From G963692885 sp964658655 (GTDB lineage Bacteria; Acidobacteriota; Terriglobia; Terriglobales; Acidobacteriaceae): DNA of 64,000 nucleotides. The notes under the pieces were generated by a model. It ran no database searches, was not told where the DNA came from, and saw only the letters and a list, made by a program, of their open reading frames with translations. The DNA lies in assembly GCA_964658655.1 (NCBI GenBank), contig CAZZZL010000010.1, forward strand, positions 1-64,000, given 5' to 3'. Both the position numbers and the translations under genes were made by a program. How positions within the stretch are numbered: the stretch's first letter is position 1; each line of letters starts with the position of its first letter. Below, in pieces: positions 44,492 through 52,695 of the stretch.

Positions 44492-45928
44492 ATGGAAAGT
44501 GCAGCACTTCTAGAGCTAGCGAGGCCCCTGTGTGTGGATCTTGACGGTACGCTGGTCAAGTCCGACACGCTGGTCGACTCCCTGTTGCTGCTCGCTCGCC
44601 GCAAGCCCGCTGCCCTGCTCCAGGCGCCTGGTTGGGCTGTCAAAGGCAAGGCCCACCTGAAGGAACAGGTAACTTCCCTCGTCACACTGAATGTCGAGCA
44701 CCTGCCCTACAACCGTCAGCTTCTTGAATACCTGATGGTTGAGCATGGCACCGGCCGCAAGCTGTACCTGGCCACCGGCGCCGATGCCCGCATCGCCAAT
44801 CGGGTCGCCAAACACCTTGGCATCTTCGAGGATGTCCTCTGCAGTGACGGTAAAGTCAATCTGACCGGCAAAAACAAGCTGGCCAGTTTCCAGGCGCGCT
44901 TCACAGAGGGTTTCGACTATATAGGCAACGCCAGGCCGGATGTTCCGCTGCTGCTGGCCGCGACTGAACCCATGCTGGCTAATCCTGACCTTGGCCTCCG
45001 GATGCAGTTGAAAAGACTGAAACTGCCAATCGCCCGTGTGTTCACCGACCGGGCAAGTTCGCTGAAAGTCTTTACCAAGGCAGTCCGGGTGCACCAGTGG
45101 GCAAAGAACACGCTCATCTTTGTACCCATGCTGCTGGCACACAAACTGAGTGCCGGATCTTTTATTGCGGGCATCCTGGCCTTTCTTGCCTTCTGCCTGT
45201 GCGCGTCTGCTACCTACATCATCAACGATCTGCTTGATATTGAAGCCGACCGCCTGCATCCCAAGAAGCGGCAACGGGCCTTCGCCTCAGGCAACTTGTC
45301 GGCGTTCAGCGGACTCGCCATTTCCTTCACTTTCCTGGCACTTGCCTTCGTGCTGGCGTGGATGGTTCCGCACGCGTTCCTGGGCTGGCTCGGTATTTAC
45401 CTGGTCACGACACTGGCTTATTCGCTCGTGCTGAAACGCATCGTTATTCTTGACGTCGTTATCCTTTCAGCACTCTACACTCTGAGGCTTCTGGCTGGCG
45501 CCGCTGCGACGCATACACCGATCTCACCCTGGCTCTCGGCCTTCTCCATCTTCATCTTCCTGTCGCTGGCCATGGTCAAGCGCTTCAGTGAACTGCAGAA
45601 TCTGAAGGCCGCCGGCTCGGCAATCGCCAACGGCCGCGGCTACCTGCTCAATGACATCGAGCAGGTCCGGTCCTTCGGTACATCCAGCGCCTATGCGTCT
45701 GTGGTCGTCTTTGCCCTGTACATCAGCAGTCCAGAGACGATCGGCCTTTACCATCACGGTACCCGCATGTGGCTTATGACGCCGCTCATGATCCTCTGGC
45801 TCAGCCGTGTCTGGCTGCTCGCCTCGCGCGGTGAACTTGATGAGGATCCGGTGGTCTTCGCACTGACAGACCGCCTCAGCATCCTTATGGGTATTGCCGC
45901 GGTCGCCATTGCTATGCTTTCTTTGTAA
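44492..45928 (+). CDS. HAD phosphatase-UbiA prenyltransferase fusion (probable decaprenyl-phosphate phosphoribosyltransferase type)
   Basis: 478 residues. The N-terminal half is a HAD hydrolase: D16-L-D18-G-T nucleophile motif, T94 motif, K131-region and G-N-A-R-P-D150. The C-terminal half is a UbiA-family membrane prenyltransferase with the aspartate-rich N245-D-L-L-D-I-E-A-D253 motif and about nine helices. Next to DprE1 and DprE2 homologues, the UbiA part would attach phosphoribose to polyprenyl phosphate, and the HAD part could remove the 5-phosphate. This order is inferred from the mycobacterial pathway. The fusion supplies both steps in one protein. Confidence 0.85.
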   Translation: MESAALLELARPLCVDLDGTLVKSDTLVDSLLLLARRKPAALLQAPGWAVKGKAHLKEQVTSLVTLNVEHLPYNRQLLEYLMVEHGTGRKLYLATGADARIANRVAKHLGIFEDVLCSDGKVNLTGKNKLASFQARFTEGFDYIGNARPDVPLLLAATEPMLANPDLGLRMQLKRLKLPIARVFTDRASSLKVFTKAVRVHQWAKNTLIFVPMLLAHKLSAGSFIAGILAFLAFCLCASATYIINDLLDIEADRLHPKKRQRAFASGNLSAFSGLAISFTFLALAFVLAWMVPHAFLGWLGIYLVTTLAYSLVLKRIVILDVVILSALYTLRLLAGAAATHTPISPWLSAFSIFIFLSLAMVKRFSELQNLKAAGSAIANGRGYLLNDIEQVRSFGTSSAYASVVVFALYISSPETIGLYHHGTRMWLMTPLMILWLSRVWLLASRGELDEDPVVFALTDRLSILMGIAAVAIAMLSL

Positions 45929-46070
45929 GACATCCCTTTTTTCAGGTCGCACCCGTTGAGCATTCCGTGCTGCCCCAGGATTTTGTCCGCTGATCCTGCA
46001 TTGCATCTATTAGCCAGTAGCTCGATACGAGCCATGTAGCTCGCGCTTTACCCCAGAGGAAACCGTACGC

Positions 46071-47492
46071 ATGTCCAGCAGCCCCCAAAGTCCAGTGGTC
46101 CAGCCCGAGTTGCAGTACGACCCCAAGCCAGCTAACGGCAAAAAGACGCCCGCACCCTCCTTCGAATCCTGGGGGCGGTATCCAAAGCTTGCAGCCGACG
46201 TGTCTCCCATCTACTGGACGACCGACTTCCCGCTCGCCAAGCCGCCGCTCACCCGGATGCTGCCTGTCGGCATGGGCCGCAGCTACGGGGATTCGTGCCT
46301 GCTTGAAGATGGAACACTGGTCGCCACACGCGGACTTGACCGCCTGTTGAGCTTCAATCCCGAAACCGGCCTGCTGCGCTGCGAAGCCGGCACGACGCTG
46401 GCCGAGATCCTCGACTTCGCTGTTCCCCGCGGCTGGTTTCTGCCTGTTACGCCCGGGACCAAGTACGTCACGCTCGGCGGCGCCATCGCCAATGACATTC
46501 ATGGCAAGAATCACCATGTCGCGGGTACCATCGGCAGCCATGTTCCGCGCTTCGAACTGGTACGCTCGACCGGCGAACGCTTCGAGTGCAGTCCGCGTGA
46601 TAACCCAAGCTGGTACAAGGCGACCATTGGCGGCCTTGGCCTGACCGGCCTCATCACCTGGGCCGAGCTGCAGCTGCGTCCCATTGTTTCCCGCAAGATC
46701 AACTATGAGGGCATCAAGTTCGTCGGCATCGATGAATTCGTCGCCCTTTCGCAGGCTGGCCAGCACCGCGAGTACACCGTTGCCTGGATCGACTGCGTTT
46801 CTACCGGCAAGAACTTCTGCCGCGGCATATTCATGCAGGGCGACCACTCCGAAGTACCCGACGAGCTGCGTCCATCACCGGAGCCGAAGCTGACACTGCC
46901 CATCGACCTGCCCAATTTCATGCTCAACCACTTCACCGTCGGCGCCTTCAACACGGCGTACTACAACAAGCAGTTCACCAAGCAAAAGGTCGCGCTTGTC
47001 GACTACGAGCCGTTCTTTTACCCGCTCGACAAGGTCCTTCACTGGAACCGCGGTTACGGCAAGGAAGGCCTGCTGCAGTTCCAGTGCGTTCTGCCATGGG
47101 AACCGACACACCAGCATGGCATCATCGAAATCATGAAAGCCATCACACAATCCGGGCTGGCATCATTTCTTGCCGTCATCAAGGTTTTCGGCGATGTGGG
47201 CTCACCCGGGCTGATGAGTTTCCCGGCGCCCGGCATCACACTGGCGCTGGATTTTCCAATCCGTGAAGAAGTCAGCTTCGACCTCTGCGAGCGTCTTGCG
47301 GCCATCACTGCCGAACACGGTGGCCGCATGTATCCCGCGAAGGATGCGCGCATGTCCGCCGCCCACTTCCAGCAGTTCTACCCGCAGTGGCAGGACTTTG
47401 CACGATATATCGATCCCAACTTCGCTTCATCTTTCTGGAACCGTGTGACCACTGGTCATGCACCTGGGGAACTCGGGACGGCTCGTGGCTAG
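46071..47492 (+). CDS. dprE1: FAD-dependent decaprenylphosphoryl-ribose 2-oxidase-like (DprE1)
   Basis: 473 residues. An FAD-binding PCMH-type domain carries P-V-G-M-G-R-S-Y-G-D near 65-74 and G-G-A-I-A-N-D-I-H-G-K-N-H-H at 136-149; the latter closely matches mycobacterial DprE1 around its FAD-contacting histidine. The C-terminal D-arabinono-lactone-oxidase-like domain follows. DprE1 oxidises polyprenylphosphoryl-beta-D-ribose at C2 as the first half of epimerisation to arabinose. The second-half enzyme (DprE2) overlaps its 3' end and the prenyltransferase lies 142 bp upstream, so the pathway is contiguous. Sensitivity to DprE1 inhibitors cannot be judged here. Confidence 0.87.
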   Translation: MSSSPQSPVVQPELQYDPKPANGKKTPAPSFESWGRYPKLAADVSPIYWTTDFPLAKPPLTRMLPVGMGRSYGDSCLLEDGTLVATRGLDRLLSFNPETGLLRCEAGTTLAEILDFAVPRGWFLPVTPGTKYVTLGGAIANDIHGKNHHVAGTIGSHVPRFELVRSTGERFECSPRDNPSWYKATIGGLGLTGLITWAELQLRPIVSRKINYEGIKFVGIDEFVALSQAGQHREYTVAWIDCVSTGKNFCRGIFMQGDHSEVPDELRPSPEPKLTLPIDLPNFMLNHFTVGAFNTAYYNKQFTKQKVALVDYEPFFYPLDKVLHWNRGYGKEGLLQFQCVLPWEPTHQHGIIEIMKAITQSGLASFLAVIKVFGDVGSPGLMSFPAPGITLALDFPIREEVSFDLCERLAAITAEHGGRMYPAKDARMSAAHFQQFYPQWQDFARYIDPNFASSFWNRVTTGHAPGELGTARG

Positions 47493-48246
47493 ACGAAGAG
47501 AGAATCCCCCACGAAAAGTCCTGATCCTCGGCGCCACCTCCAGCATCGCCATAGCCGTTATGCGCGAACTCGCCGTGCCGTCGGCGCACCTGTTCCTGGT
47601 TGGCCGCAACAAGACCAAGCTGGTCGCAACTGCACAGGACCTTGCGACACGCGGAGCCGGGCAGGTCGACATCTGCGTGCTTGATCTCGACGACACCAAG
47701 GCCCACGCGCAGATGCTCGCGTCCGCAGCCGAGAGGCTCGGCTCGATCGACATGGCTTTACTTGCTCACGGTGTACTTGGCGACCAGGACCAGGCACAGG
47801 CCTACTACTCGAACGCCGAGCGCGTCATGCAGACCAACCTGCTTTCGCCCATCTCCCTCATCACCTGGCTGGCGAATTATTTCGAGGCGAAGGGCAGCGG
47901 CGTGCTCGCCGTTATCTCGTCTGTCGCAGGAGATCGCGGCCGCAAAAGCAACTATGTCTATGGCGCATCGAAAGCCGCGCTCAATGTCTTTCTGGATGGA
48001 GTACGCAATCGTGTCGACCGCTATGGTGTGCATGTTCTGACGATCAAACCAGGCTTTGTCGCCACGCCAATGACTGCGCACATTCCGAAGAACAAGCTCT
48101 TCGCCACGCCGCCCCAGGTAGCCCGCGGCATCCTGAAGGCCGTCGAGCGTCGCAGCGATATTGTCTACGTCCCGTTTTTCTGGTGGCCCATCATGACCAT
48201 GATCAAGCTCATCCCCGAACGCTTCTTCAAGGGCATGGATCTGTAG
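47458..48246 (+). CDS. dprE2: Short-chain dehydrogenase, DprE2-like
   Basis: 262 residues from ATG 47458, overlapping dprE1 by 35 bp; GTG 47485 with GGGACGG before it is an equally good start. It is a Rossmann-fold SDR with nucleotide motif G25-A-T-S-S-I-A and catalytic S155, Y168-x-x-x-K172. The C-terminus has a hydrophobic segment (F-F-W-W-P-I-M-T-M-I-K-L-I) as in DprE2. It would reduce the 2-keto intermediate from DprE1 to polyprenylphosphoryl-arabinose using NAD(P)H. Assignment rests on synteny and family resemblance. Confidence 0.85.
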   Translation: MHLGNSGRLVARRRENPPRKVLILGATSSIAIAVMRELAVPSAHLFLVGRNKTKLVATAQDLATRGAGQVDICVLDLDDTKAHAQMLASAAERLGSIDMALLAHGVLGDQDQAQAYYSNAERVMQTNLLSPISLITWLANYFEAKGSGVLAVISSVAGDRGRKSNYVYGASKAALNVFLDGVRNRVDRYGVHVLTIKPGFVATPMTAHIPKNKLFATPPQVARGILKAVERRSDIVYVPFFWWPIMTMIKLIPERFFKGMDL

Positions 48247-48270
48247 GCCTGATCGCTCACTGACTTGTGG

Positions 48271-49611
48271 TCAGAATCGCAGCACAGCGTCCGTTGCTCC
48301 CCTTGGAGACGGGCCCTGCCAGCTCGTGTCATGCCAGGTCAACCCGAGCATGGCATACAGGTAGAGCGAAGCCAGCGGGATCGCGCCTTCGAGCACTGAC
48401 TTCGGCTTCTTCGATGCCAGCAGCCACCAGGCCTTCGGTGCCTCGTCCAGATCGTAGCCCGCATCATGCATCAGGCTCAGGCTCACCCGCCGGCGCTGTT
48501 CTCCGTCGATACGTTCCATGTGAGAAGCCGCACCGGCATTGGCACCAAGCGCAGCAAGTCCGAGGCCGGGCACGAAGGCACCACCGACATCAGCGGCAAT
48601 CTGTCCGGCCTTCATCGTGTCATGCGCATTGAGCCGGCTGTAGTCCTGCTTTTCAATCGTCGCGGCGATACCACTTGCGATGATTTCCGCAAGTTGATCG
48701 TCGTTCTGCATGCGCTCCACAACCTGCCTCGGAACCAGCAGCACACCGCCCGGGTAGTAATACTCAGACCGCCTGTGCGCTTCGTCGATCACTTCGAAGC
48801 GAAATCTGATTTTGCCGGGATCGCTGTCCGGCATCACGCGCTGATACGCCGGGATCAGGTTCTCACCGATCCTGCGCACGCGTGCCTGCATCGCGTCATC
48901 CCCATAGGGCGGTATTTCCTTCGTCTTAATGCCAACAAACGCCTTGCTCAGCGAGCCCTGGTGAGCATCCGCCGGCACAGACTCGGGGTCGTAATCCGAT
49001 TTCTCGCGCAGCTTTTCTTCCCTTTTTGCAATCATGTTCTGCCGGAAGACAGCCTTGGACAGCACGACCACGCCATCAGCTCGTTGGGTGCCTGCGTAAT
49101 CCACCCACACATTCGTCCCGATGTCGGCCGCGGACCTAAGAGGAGTCAGGTATTGAACGGTGGTCGTCTTCTGTACCAGCAGCGGATACCCATCTGCGCG
49201 CACCAGGTGCTCACCCTCGGCAGGCGCGGTCAGGATGCGATCGATCACACCATGGCCGCTCAAGCGCACTGGCACAAGCTCAATCACGACTCGCGTTGCA
49301 CGGATCATTTTGCGCCCGTGCTCATAGCGCCCAAACACCTGCATGAGTTCGCCGAGATAAGGCGTACCCAATGAAGAGATGTTGTCGCTTGTCCTCTCAC
49401 GTTGCACCGCGTATTTAGTCTGCGCATCGCAGAGGACATGCCTGCCGTTTATTTCGAAGGATGTGTCGGAAACCTTTGTAGTAACGTACCCTTCAAGCAA
49501 AGGCGTGAAAGCATCCTGCGCCTTCGCGATTCGGGGAGGAAGGGTAACCAAGGTGAGGAGAAGAAGAAAAGAAGCATAGCGGCAAATAGACATACGAAGC
49601 CAACAATACAT
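48271..49611 (-). CDS. M48-like peptidase homologue lacking the zinc motif (pseudoenzyme)
   Basis: 446 residues with a signal peptide (about 1-31). A beta-rich N-terminal domain is followed from about residue 235 by an M48-like layout: R-R-I-G-E-N-L, V-I-D-E-A...P-G-G-V-L-L-V, Q-L-A-E-I, and A-G-Y-D. Where active M48 members read L-A-H-E-x-A-H, this protein reads I311-A-S-G-I-A-A317, so both histidines and the glutamate are missing. The downstream metal-ligand glutamate is also replaced. It is likely a non-catalytic binding or regulatory protein in the periplasm. ATG 49593 is an alternative start. Confidence 0.7.
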   Translation of the reverse strand: MYCWLRMSICRYASFLLLLTLVTLPPRIAKAQDAFTPLLEGYVTTKVSDTSFEINGRHVLCDAQTKYAVQRERTSDNISSLGTPYLGELMQVFGRYEHGRKMIRATRVVIELVPVRLSGHGVIDRILTAPAEGEHLVRADGYPLLVQKTTTVQYLTPLRSAADIGTNVWVDYAGTQRADGVVVLSKAVFRQNMIAKREEKLREKSDYDPESVPADAHQGSLSKAFVGIKTKEIPPYGDDAMQARVRRIGENLIPAYQRVMPDSDPGKIRFRFEVIDEAHRRSEYYYPGGVLLVPRQVVERMQNDDQLAEIIASGIAATIEKQDYSRLNAHDTMKAGQIAADVGGAFVPGLGLAALGANAGAASHMERIDGEQRRRVSLSLMHDAGYDLDEAPKAWWLLASKKPKSVLEGAIPLASLYLYAMLGLTWHDTSWQGPSPRGATDAVLRF

Positions 49612-49701
49612 GCGCGAATCTCGCGCAACAATCTAATTTGCCCTCCGATGTCGTACGAAAGGCACCACAAAGTTTCGGGCGGGGCAGGGCACAACGGGCT
49701 G

Positions 49702-50103
49702 TCATCTCTTCCGTAGACGGATTGGCCCTTTTGCTTTTGAAGGATCGACCACGACACCGCCCTGCGTAATCGCAATCTTCCCTGCGGACACCAGTCGCCG
49801 TGCCGCTGCCCGTGCAGGCTCCATCAACTCCTGCCAGTCATCGCGAGCCACTGATCGGGCAGCTTCTGACGGACAGATCGTCTTGCCTTCGCCGCGCTCG
49901 TCCAGCAGTTCGAGAATCGCGGTCTCCAGTTGCGCATCGATCGCGCCCGGCTTGCGGCCACGGCAAGCATCGCTGCAATACTTTACCTGCTCCCAGTCGC
50001 GCTCCCACTTTTTGCGCCAGGTGATCTGTCGTCCGCAGGCGGCACAGGTCTTCGAGGGTACTGCAGGGGAAATCTTCGGCTTGGTTTTTCGATCAGGGCT
50101 CAT
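49702..50103 (-). CDS. DUF2256-DUF3253 fusion protein
   Basis: 133 residues. Residues 17-50 form a small zinc-binding unit (C20, C23, C43, C47 around W-R-K-K-W-E-R-D-W) matching DUF2256. Residues about 55-130 match DUF3253, a winged-helix-like region with T-I-C-P-S-E-A-A-R and A-A-R-R-L-V. The start overlaps the stop of the class V aminotransferase gene (50100-50103). Function unknown; a nucleic-acid-binding role is suggested by the zinc unit plus winged helix. Confidence 0.78.
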   Translation of the reverse strand: MSPDRKTKPKISPAVPSKTCAACGRQITWRKKWERDWEQVKYCSDACRGRKPGAIDAQLETAILELLDERGEGKTICPSEAARSVARDDWQELMEPARAAARRLVSAGKIAITQGGVVVDPSKAKGPIRLRKR

Positions 50104-51308
50104 AACGCGTTGACCAGTGTTGCCAGCACATCGCAGAAGTGGTCGATCTCATCTTCCGTGTTGTAGTAGTGAACGCTAGCGCGTACCAGCTCGTCGAGCG
50201 CGCTTAACCGTTCGTCCAGCCGCGTGCCAAAACGGGGACTCACCCTCGCGGCAACATTGTGAGCAGCCAACTGGCTCACCAGGCGAGCCGCCGGAACCAT
50301 GTCATAGATGAAAATGACGATGCCCGACTTTATTGCACCTGTGTCAGTTACTTGGATTCCCTCAATCTCCGCGAGCTTCGTTCTAAGCCGCGACGCGAGC
50401 ATTTGCACCCGCGCTTCGATGCGATCCAGGCCGATCTCCAGGGCATAATTGACGGCAACGCCGAGACCCAGCGCCAGCGCTTCAGAAGATTCCCATCCCT
50501 CGAACCGCTTGGCATCCGGCCGCATGGTGTATGCGTCAATCGCTGTCCAGTCTGCAGCGCGCATATCGAGGAACGGTGGCTCCAGTGTCTCGAGCACACT
50601 ATGCCGGACATATAAAAAGCCGGTGCCACGCGGAGCACGCAGAAATTTGCGACCCGTAGCTGAGAGCATGTCACAGCCGATCGACTCGACATCGAGATTC
50701 ATCTGGCCGACACTCTGGCAGGCGTCGAGCAGAAACAGCACAGCGTACCGACGCGTGAGTTTGCCGATCTCCGCTGCCGGCTGCACCATGCCGTTATTCG
50801 TAGCAATGTGCGTGATAGCTACGAGCTTTACCCCACCCGCTTTCAGCGTGTCCTCGAGCATATTCAGATCGATTTCCCCAGTCTGCGTTGGTGGAATGAC
50901 GGTGATGACTGCACCCGTCCGCCGTGCCACCTGGAGAAAGGCAATGTAGTTACTCGAATACTCGTTCTGCGCCGTCACAATGCGGTCGCCCGGCTTGAAG
51001 CCGATGGAATAGAACGCCATATCCCACGCGCGGGTCGCGCTTTCCGTGAGGGCAATTTCGTCCGCATCGGCGCCGATCATGCGTGCGATCGAGGTATACA
51101 CTGCGTCGCGTTCGACAATCGTACGGTCCGCTGCCTCGTACGCGCCAATCTGTTCTTCTAGCTGCAAATGTTGAATCACGCGCGCGACTATTCGCCTCGG
51201 CGGCAGGCTGGCACCGGCGTTGTTGAAGAAGATGCGGCCGGGTTCGTCGCAACCATCGGTATCGGCTCGAAGCCGGGCAATTTCTGCGGAAGAAAAAGGA
51301 TTGGCCAT
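50100..51308 (-). CDS. Aminotransferase class V-fold PLP enzyme
   Basis: 402 residues of fold type I PLP enzyme: N-terminal F-F-N-N-A-G, T-H-I-A-T-N-N-G, PLP-binding D195-A-C-Q198, and Schiff-base K221 in S-A-T-G-R-K-F-L followed by R-G-T-G-F-L-Y. This matches the isopenicillin-N-epimerase/cysteine-desulfurase-like group; the catalytic cysteine loop of true desulfurases is not clear, so the substrate remains open. It ends in an ATGA junction with the DUF2256-DUF3253 gene. The start lies 29 bp from the divergent tyrS start, so promoters are close together. Confidence 0.85.
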   Translation of the reverse strand: MANPFSSAEIARLRADTDGCDEPGRIFFNNAGASLPPRRIVARVIQHLQLEEQIGAYEAADRTIVERDAVYTSIARMIGADADEIALTESATRAWDMAFYSIGFKPGDRIVTAQNEYSSNYIAFLQVARRTGAVITVIPPTQTGEIDLNMLEDTLKAGGVKLVAITHIATNNGMVQPAAEIGKLTRRYAVLFLLDACQSVGQMNLDVESIGCDMLSATGRKFLRAPRGTGFLYVRHSVLETLEPPFLDMRAADWTAIDAYTMRPDAKRFEGWESSEALALGLGVAVNYALEIGLDRIEARVQMLASRLRTKLAEIEGIQVTDTGAIKSGIVIFIYDMVPAARLVSQLAAHNVAARVSPRFGTRLDERLSALDELVRASVHYYNTEDEIDHFCDVLATLVNAL

Positions 51309-51337
51309 CTCCCTCTTTATACTGCTAAGTGAGACCT

Positions 51338-52609
51338 ATGCCGAATCCCACCGAAACCTCTGCCCCTTTCGCGTTCGCGCCTGTTGACGAACAGATGGAC
51401 CTGCTCGAAAAAGGAGCTGCGGAAATCATCCGCGTCAGCGACCTGCGTGAGCGCCTGGAAAAATCGCGCGCCACCGGCACACCTTTGCGCGTCAAAGCGG
51501 GCTTTGATCCGACCGCACCCGACCTGCACCTCGGCCACACCGTGCTGATGCGCAAGCTCAAGCATTTTCAGGATCTCGGCCACCAGGTCATTTTTCTTGT
51601 CGGCGATTTCACGTCGCTGATCGGTGATCCGACAGGCCGTTCCGCAACGCGCAAACCACTCACCTCTGAACAGATTGCGGAGAATGCCAAGACCTATACC
51701 GAGCAGGTCTTCCGCATCCTCGATCGCGACAAAACTGAAGTGCGCTTCAACTCTGAATGGCTCGGCACCCTGGGCTTTGAAGGTATCATCCGGCTCGCCG
51801 CGCATTTCACTGTTTCGCAGATGCTCGAGCGCGCAGAGTTCCACAAGCGTTTTCAAGAGGAGCAGCCGATCTCGCTGCACGAACTCCTCTACCCGCTTTC
51901 GCAGGGATACGATTCAGTCGCGCTGCACGCCGATGTCGAGCTGGGCGGGACCGACCAGAAGTTCAACCTGCTCATCGGCCGCGAGCTGCAGCGCCACTAC
52001 AATCAGCCCTCACAGATTGTGCTGATGACGCCGATCATCGAAGGCCTCGATGGCAAGCAGAAAATGTCGAAGTCTCTCGGAAATGCCATCGGTATTCATG
52101 AACCGGCGGCCGAAATGTATGGCAAGCTCATGTCCATTTCCGACACGCTCATGTGGACCTACTGGACCTATCTCACCGATCTGCGCGTAAGCGAAATCGA
52201 CACCTTGAAAACCGAGGTCGCCGCTGGAAGCACGCATCCGATGGAGTTGAAGAAGCGTCTTGCCCGCACCATCGTGGCCGGCTTTCACAGCGAAGAAGCG
52301 GCGCTCAAAGCCGATGAAAACTGGGCGCTCATGTTCCAGAAAAAGACGACCGCGGAGGACCTGGAAGAAGTCAGTATCTCCGCTGCGGACGCGGGGTGGA
52401 ACGAGGAGACGAAATCCGTCCGCCTCGACAGGATCATGGTCGCGTGTGGCCTTGCTGTTTCCGGGGCAGAGGCTGGACGCAAGCTCAAGGAAAATGCTGT
52501 CCGCGTCGACGATGTCGTCCAGTCGAATGCCAAGTTCAATACAATGACTTTGCCCGCCAGTTTAGACCTCCGTGTCGGGAAGCGCGCGAGGACCGTGTTA
52601 ATTTCCTGA
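51338..52609 (+). CDS. tyrS: Tyrosyl-tRNA synthetase
   Basis: 423 residues from ATG 51338 (GTG 51329 adds three). Class I synthetase with H64-L-G-H67 (HIGH equivalent) and K242-M-S-K-S246, and a C-terminal S4-like RNA-binding region (about 355-423). The KMSKS form and length fit the TyrZ-type branch rather than the KFGKT E. coli-type branch. It charges tRNA-Tyr with tyrosine. The Q-Y/D-x-x-L-G-G-T-D-Q region near 200-207 is intact. No T-box leader can be seen: only 29 bp separate it from the divergent gene. Confidence 0.95.
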   Translation: MPNPTETSAPFAFAPVDEQMDLLEKGAAEIIRVSDLRERLEKSRATGTPLRVKAGFDPTAPDLHLGHTVLMRKLKHFQDLGHQVIFLVGDFTSLIGDPTGRSATRKPLTSEQIAENAKTYTEQVFRILDRDKTEVRFNSEWLGTLGFEGIIRLAAHFTVSQMLERAEFHKRFQEEQPISLHELLYPLSQGYDSVALHADVELGGTDQKFNLLIGRELQRHYNQPSQIVLMTPIIEGLDGKQKMSKSLGNAIGIHEPAAEMYGKLMSISDTLMWTYWTYLTDLRVSEIDTLKTEVAAGSTHPMELKKRLARTIVAGFHSEEAALKADENWALMFQKKTTAEDLEEVSISAADAGWNEETKSVRLDRIMVACGLAVSGAEAGRKLKENAVRVDDVVQSNAKFNTMTLPASLDLRVGKRARTVLIS

Positions 52610-52695
52610 AGCCTCTAAAAATCTTGATCTACAATCGGCGGAGGAAATTCCTGCCTCGCGGTTGAAGCCATCTCCGCGAGCTCCCGAGGCAATTC

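Noticed and set aside
44516..45274. 252-codon minus-strand open frame opposite the HAD-UbiA gene
   Set aside because: It is an antisense shadow of conserved HAD and UbiA motifs, with no start signals or recognisable domains.
51309..51337. Possible T-box leader before tyrS
   Set aside because: Only 29 bp separate tyrS from the divergent gene, far too short for a T-box, and no T-box sequence is seen.
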